This document shows, piece after piece, positions 61,094 to 64,000 of a stretch of 64,000 bases of DNA. Source of the DNA: Saprospiraceae bacterium (GTDB lineage Bacteria; Bacteroidota; Bacteroidia; Chitinophagales; Saprospiraceae). Both the position numbers and the translations under genes were made by a program. Location of the stretch: assembly GCA_016711125.1 (NCBI GenBank), contig JADJTQ010000003.1:496001-560000 (forward strand), written 5' to 3'. Each line of letters begins with the position of its first letter. The first letter of the stretch is position 1. The notes beneath the pieces were generated by a model that did no database searches, was not told the origin of the DNA, and was given only the letters and a program-made list of their open reading frames with translations.

Positions 61094-61419
61094 TTTAAAA
61101 CATTGAATTTTTATACGGATTTGGCTCTTTTGCAAAGTTTTGGCTGTGGGTTAGTTTGAGGGAATTTGCAAATGTGCCAAATGCGAGTTGGAAGAGAAAT
61201 TCCGGGAAAATGCGACATAGAGAAAATATTATTCTTATCATCTCATGCCGAATGAGTCAAGAAGCTCAGTCCGGTCAGTTTATCTGTCAGTTGCTCCATA
61301 GGTTTCCTAATAAAGGTTCACTTTTTTCAATTTTCAGTATCTCTTTTTTTTCGCATGATGCACATCGTCTCAGGGTATGTGGAGGAGTGAGGTACTAGCT
61401 CTTCCTTCAGCAATCAATG

Positions 61420-61815
61420 TTATGTACAAGATATCCCTACATCTTGGTATTCTTCACTTGAAATTTCCACCTCAGCTTCTTTTTTAGAAATCAAAATATT
61501 GAGTCTTTTTAACCAGTTTTCAATATCTGATTCCTTTGACAAATTTGAAAGCAAGACATAAAATATTACATTATTTATATTTTCCAATACTTCTAAGTCT
61601 TTACTTGATATTTCAATTCCACTATGAACATATCTACTTCTCATGTCGTAAATATGTTTAGCCACTTTCAAAGTCTCGTTATATGACGATCCAATCGATT
61701 TGAATGTGCAAATTGCCACTTTTGTTGTTATTGAGTTGGTGGAGCTATCTTTCTCGCCAAATAACAAATCAAGAGCAATTACATAGTGTAAAAAATCCTT
61801 CATTACGTCGTTCAT
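61420..61815 (-). CDS. ApeA-like HEPN protein, C-terminal HEPN part (frameshifted)
   Basis: The helical domain (LHYVIALDLLFGEKDSSTNSITTKVAICTF ... IYDMRSRYVHSG) matches the Apea-type HEPN fold with an R-x4-H motif (RSRYVH), the RNase active site. Joined to the upstream frame when the T6 run (forward A6, 61790-61795) has five bases: R-N-E-R-R-N-E-G-F-L-H-Y-V-I. HEPN RNases of this type cause abortive infection. Confidence 0.75.
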   Translation of the reverse strand: MNDVMKDFLHYVIALDLLFGEKDSSTNSITTKVAICTFKSIGSSYNETLKVAKHIYDMRSRYVHSGIEISSKDLEVLENINNVIFYVLLSNLSKESDIENWLKRLNILISKKEAEVEISSEEYQDVGISCT

Positions 61816-62866
61816 TTCTTATGTGCCTTCTTGCTTCCGCAGAGAAATCTAAAAATTTTGCAATTGTTTCATTTTGCCCCATATTATTTATTATTGAATC
61901 ACCATACTTTTCACTTAGTTGCTGCTTCAATTTCTCATACTTTAAGTCACTACCTGCAAAATCAAATATCATGGTATCGAAGTGGTAGGGAATAATCCAA
62001 CCATCTTTGCGTTTCGGTCCAAAATTTAGGAAGATAGATAGCTGCCAAGGATGTAGCTTTGATAATTCATAAATATCAATATAGTCTTGATTTAAGAATG
62101 TCATTAGATTTTGATTTTTGGAAAAATCATATTTGAACTCAACAAAGTAGTACTTGGACAACTCCTCAAAATATAGCCCAAAGGCCTCATTTAGCTCAGA
62201 ATCATATATTGCATTTAAATCGGTAAGTTTGGTCAAGTTTATAAGATTGATACTTATAAAGTTCCTCTTAATACAAAGATTATCCATTAATCGCCTTCCA
62301 TAAAGCTCGAAAAAATCAGTTCCAAATTTTTCGCAATACCTTTTAAATTTCAAATGCTCAAATGTGGTCATTTGAAAGGCCTCTATTTTCAAATTATAGT
62401 TAAGGTAATTCTTAAATGGATAAACTATGAATTGATTTAAATCTGCTTTGGTATTCCACGATAGAAATAGATTTAGCTTGAGGACAGCATCGTTTCTTCT
62501 TGGGACAAAGCAATAGCAATATAGAATTGCTTGAACAATTTTTTCATTTGTCTCTTGCTTTTGTTGAACTTGAATTTGTTGGATTTTTGATATTATAGAG
62601 GATAGCTTGATTTTATTATCCTTCCTATAGTAAAGATATTTTGCAGGTTGTGTAATTGTTTGTCCGTTGGGCAATCTATTCTCTTGGTCTTGATATATTT
62701 CAATAGCATCAAATTCCATTATCTCCAATGGTGTCGTTCTCGTCAATGTAGACAAAGCAATTTCGAATTCCTCTATTTCTGGTATTTTGCTCTCCATTGT
62801 TCTTGCACATACTGTGTTAAACTCGCGTTCTTTTCTGATTGATACCCGGCCTGGCATATATGTCAC
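61769..62866 (-). CDS. ApeA-like HEPN protein, N-terminal part (frameshifted)
   Basis: About 345 correct residues of a mostly alpha/beta region without a named domain, ending ...AKFLDFSAEARRHIRNERRNEG before the frameshift. The architecture, a large N-terminal sensor-like region plus C-terminal HEPN, matches ApeA-type anti-phage proteins. The start may be 62866 or the ATG at residue 24 (62797). Lies 327 bp upstream of vsr on the same strand, so it could be co-regulated or an independent gene of the island. Confidence 0.65.
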   Translation of the reverse strand: MTYMPGRVSIRKEREFNTVCARTMESKIPEIEEFEIALSTLTRTTPLEIMEFDAIEIYQDQENRLPNGQTITQPAKYLYYRKDNKIKLSSIISKIQQIQVQQKQETNEKIVQAILYCYCFVPRRNDAVLKLNLFLSWNTKADLNQFIVYPFKNYLNYNLKIEAFQMTTFEHLKFKRYCEKFGTDFFELYGRRLMDNLCIKRNFISINLINLTKLTDLNAIYDSELNEAFGLYFEELSKYYFVEFKYDFSKNQNLMTFLNQDYIDIYELSKLHPWQLSIFLNFGPKRKDGWIIPYHFDTMIFDFAGSDLKYEKLKQQLSEKYGDSIINNMGQNETIAKFLDFSAEARRHIRNERRNEGFFTLCNCS

Positions 62867-63630
62867 TAGGAAGGTTCTTTATATTTCAGGTCCCTAAATA
62901 ATCTAACGGGTTGCGCACTTGTACAGAAAGACGTGTCCGTCGTCAGTTCTGTAGCTGATACCAAGATACTGATCTAAGTTCTATCCACCAAAGGAAGTTT
63001 GAAATAAAGTAACTTCGTGATTACGGGTGGGTTGAGCCAGTCTGACTACCTTCTTAAGCAATTCATCCGGCATTGAATAGACCGGTTATGAGATTTGTAA
63101 AAATAAAAGGCAGGAACAATTTGAGATTCCATAGGATCTTTTTGGTCCAGATGTCTTACGCAGGGCATGACATTGAACGTGCCGTGGGATTTCTCTCCAG
63201 AGAATCGGGTTGGCATTGGACCAAAAAAGGGTTTCGGGCAACGTTGTGACTATATCCATTGACAATGAATGAGTTAGTGGAGCAATCAGCCGGTAAATGC
63301 AAAAGTAAGTGAAGTGGAACAGTTTGCTCCGTTTTATAAAGAGGGTCAAAGCTTCGTAATATTCCTAACATTCATTTCCATTTTAGGGGTCAAGCTCTGG
63401 TCTGGTGGGTCAAAAAGAACGGAATAAGGGGTCAGATTCATCGGAATGCATTTTAGTAGGATTTCAAATACATCTTGCTCAATTTGAGGATGATTTCCAT
63501 AAGCGATGTGCGATCCAAGTGCCACTGTTATTTTGCCCAATAGTAGCATTTCAATTCTACAGGTAGGCGTTTTCTGGAGCATAGAAAAGCGGTTTTTGAT
63601 GATGTAAGATGGATCGATCTCCCAAGGTAT
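62867..63630. other. Intergenic or degenerate region
   Basis: 764 bp with short open frames on the minus strand (63346-63582, 63086-63349) that I cannot assign. The composition does not differ much from neighbours. It may hold a decayed gene between the defence island and the ATP-binding-protein gene at the right edge. Confidence 0.35.
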
Positions 63631-64000
63631 TCATGATAACATTTCATTTTTTATATGCTTACCCAAGTCGGTAAGTCTGTATTTTTGGTTTGGATGCCGT
63701 GGACTAGCAGGAAAAGTCAATTCGAGGAGATTGGCCTCCAAAGCTGGTTTGAGATATTTGACACAAAAATTCTCGAGATCAGATAGGCCTAAAGCACCTT
63801 GCAATTCTTCCCTTGACATCTCACCGTTGAGTACTTTGATCAAATTGATCACTTGTGGGGTACTTGCTGGATGCTTGCCGGTAACTTGATGAGTACTAGG
63901 CCGATTGAGCAATACTCGAAAGTGATCAGCCTGATCAAATTCAGGTTCCTTATTGTCATGCGCTAATCGAACCATGTCGGAGGTCCTTGTACCACAGCAC
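63631..64000 (-). CDS. AlbA_2/AAA_4-type putative DNA-binding protein, C-terminal part (5' end outside window)
   Basis: The frame is open to the right edge. Residues GTRTSDMVRLAHDNKEPEFDQADHFRVLLNRPS match the conserved G-T-G-T-x-D-M-I-R-L-C ... P-E-F region of AlbA_2/HATPase_c_4 proteins (often called RecG-like or Schlafen-like). A winged-helix C-terminus follows (LNGEMSREELQGALGLSDLENFCVKYLKPALEANLLELTFP ... RLTDLG). These are often accessory or defence-linked regulators. Confidence 0.78.
   Translation of the reverse strand, partial: CCGTRTSDMVRLAHDNKEPEFDQADHFRVLLNRPSTHQVTGKHPASTPQVINLIKVLNGEMSREELQGALGLSDLENFCVKYLKPALEANLLELTFPASPRHPNQKYRLTDLGKHIKNEMLS

Noticed and set aside
63086..63582. 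Two ORFs of 78-87 aa on the minus strand
   Set aside because: No recognisable domains, no good start context, and overlapping alternatives; left as unassigned.

Overview
The window looks like part of a chromosome of a Bacteroidota bacterium, most likely of the Saprospiria type. The evidence is a very large secreted protein with a C-terminal type IX secretion (T9SS) sorting domain, an ECF sigma / FecR anti-sigma / TonB-dependent receptor locus, a lipoprotein sulfatase, a DUF1080 protein, a BNR-4 protein, a PVC-type c-heme HEAT-repeat protein, promoters of the TTG-N19-TAnnTTTG type, and AT-leaning intergenic DNA with REP-like palindromes. I see no rRNA, tRNA or CRISPR array.

Layout. 1-20 kb is catabolic and secreted-protein territory: SGNH esterase (cut by the window edge), sulfatase, SH3 protein, dynamin-like GTPase, lipoprotein, hydrolases, a 47-unit heptamer satellite, the T9SS giant protein (about 1,758 aa when its frameshift is repaired), DUF1080, saccharopine-dehydrogenase-like, enolase-superfamily and two tandem PIG-L deacetylases. 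20-29 kb holds a small XRE-regulated membrane operon with a clear operator array, GtrA-like, HAD plus kinase-like pair, CPA2 antiporter and MFS transporter. 29-38 kb carries an M43 metalloprotease and an ECF/FecR/TonB-receptor locus, all carrying lesions, then a BNR-4 lipoprotein and SRPBCC/TfoX-like genes. 38-50 kb is accessory DNA: a decayed gene copy, two Fic proteins, an IS4-type element inserted in a nucleotidyltransferase gene, REP palindromes and a PVC-type protein with an apparent internal deletion.

50-63 kb is the defence island. On the minus strand, with overlapping or nearly overlapping genes, lie Vsr endonuclease, Dcm cytosine methylase, an unannotated 49-residue ORF, a restriction enzyme with an AspBHI-like N-terminus and Mrr-type nuclease domain, a MutL/MORC-like GHKL ATPase, a Z1 P-loop ATPase, a DUF4420-type PD-(D/E)XK protein and an AIPR protein. 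An ApeA-like HEPN protein lies just upstream. The methylase and nucleases suggest a modification-guided anti-phage system in which two ATPases control DNA attack, with AIPR and HEPN as possible abortive-infection arms. The core neighbourhood is known from comparative genomics; the 49-aa ORF and this nuclease combination deserve attention.

A window-wide feature is the number of genes broken by one-base changes. At least a dozen genes can be restored by one base, nearly always in a short homopolymer. Either the consensus has homopolymer errors or the region is decaying. All split genes below should be read with that in mind.
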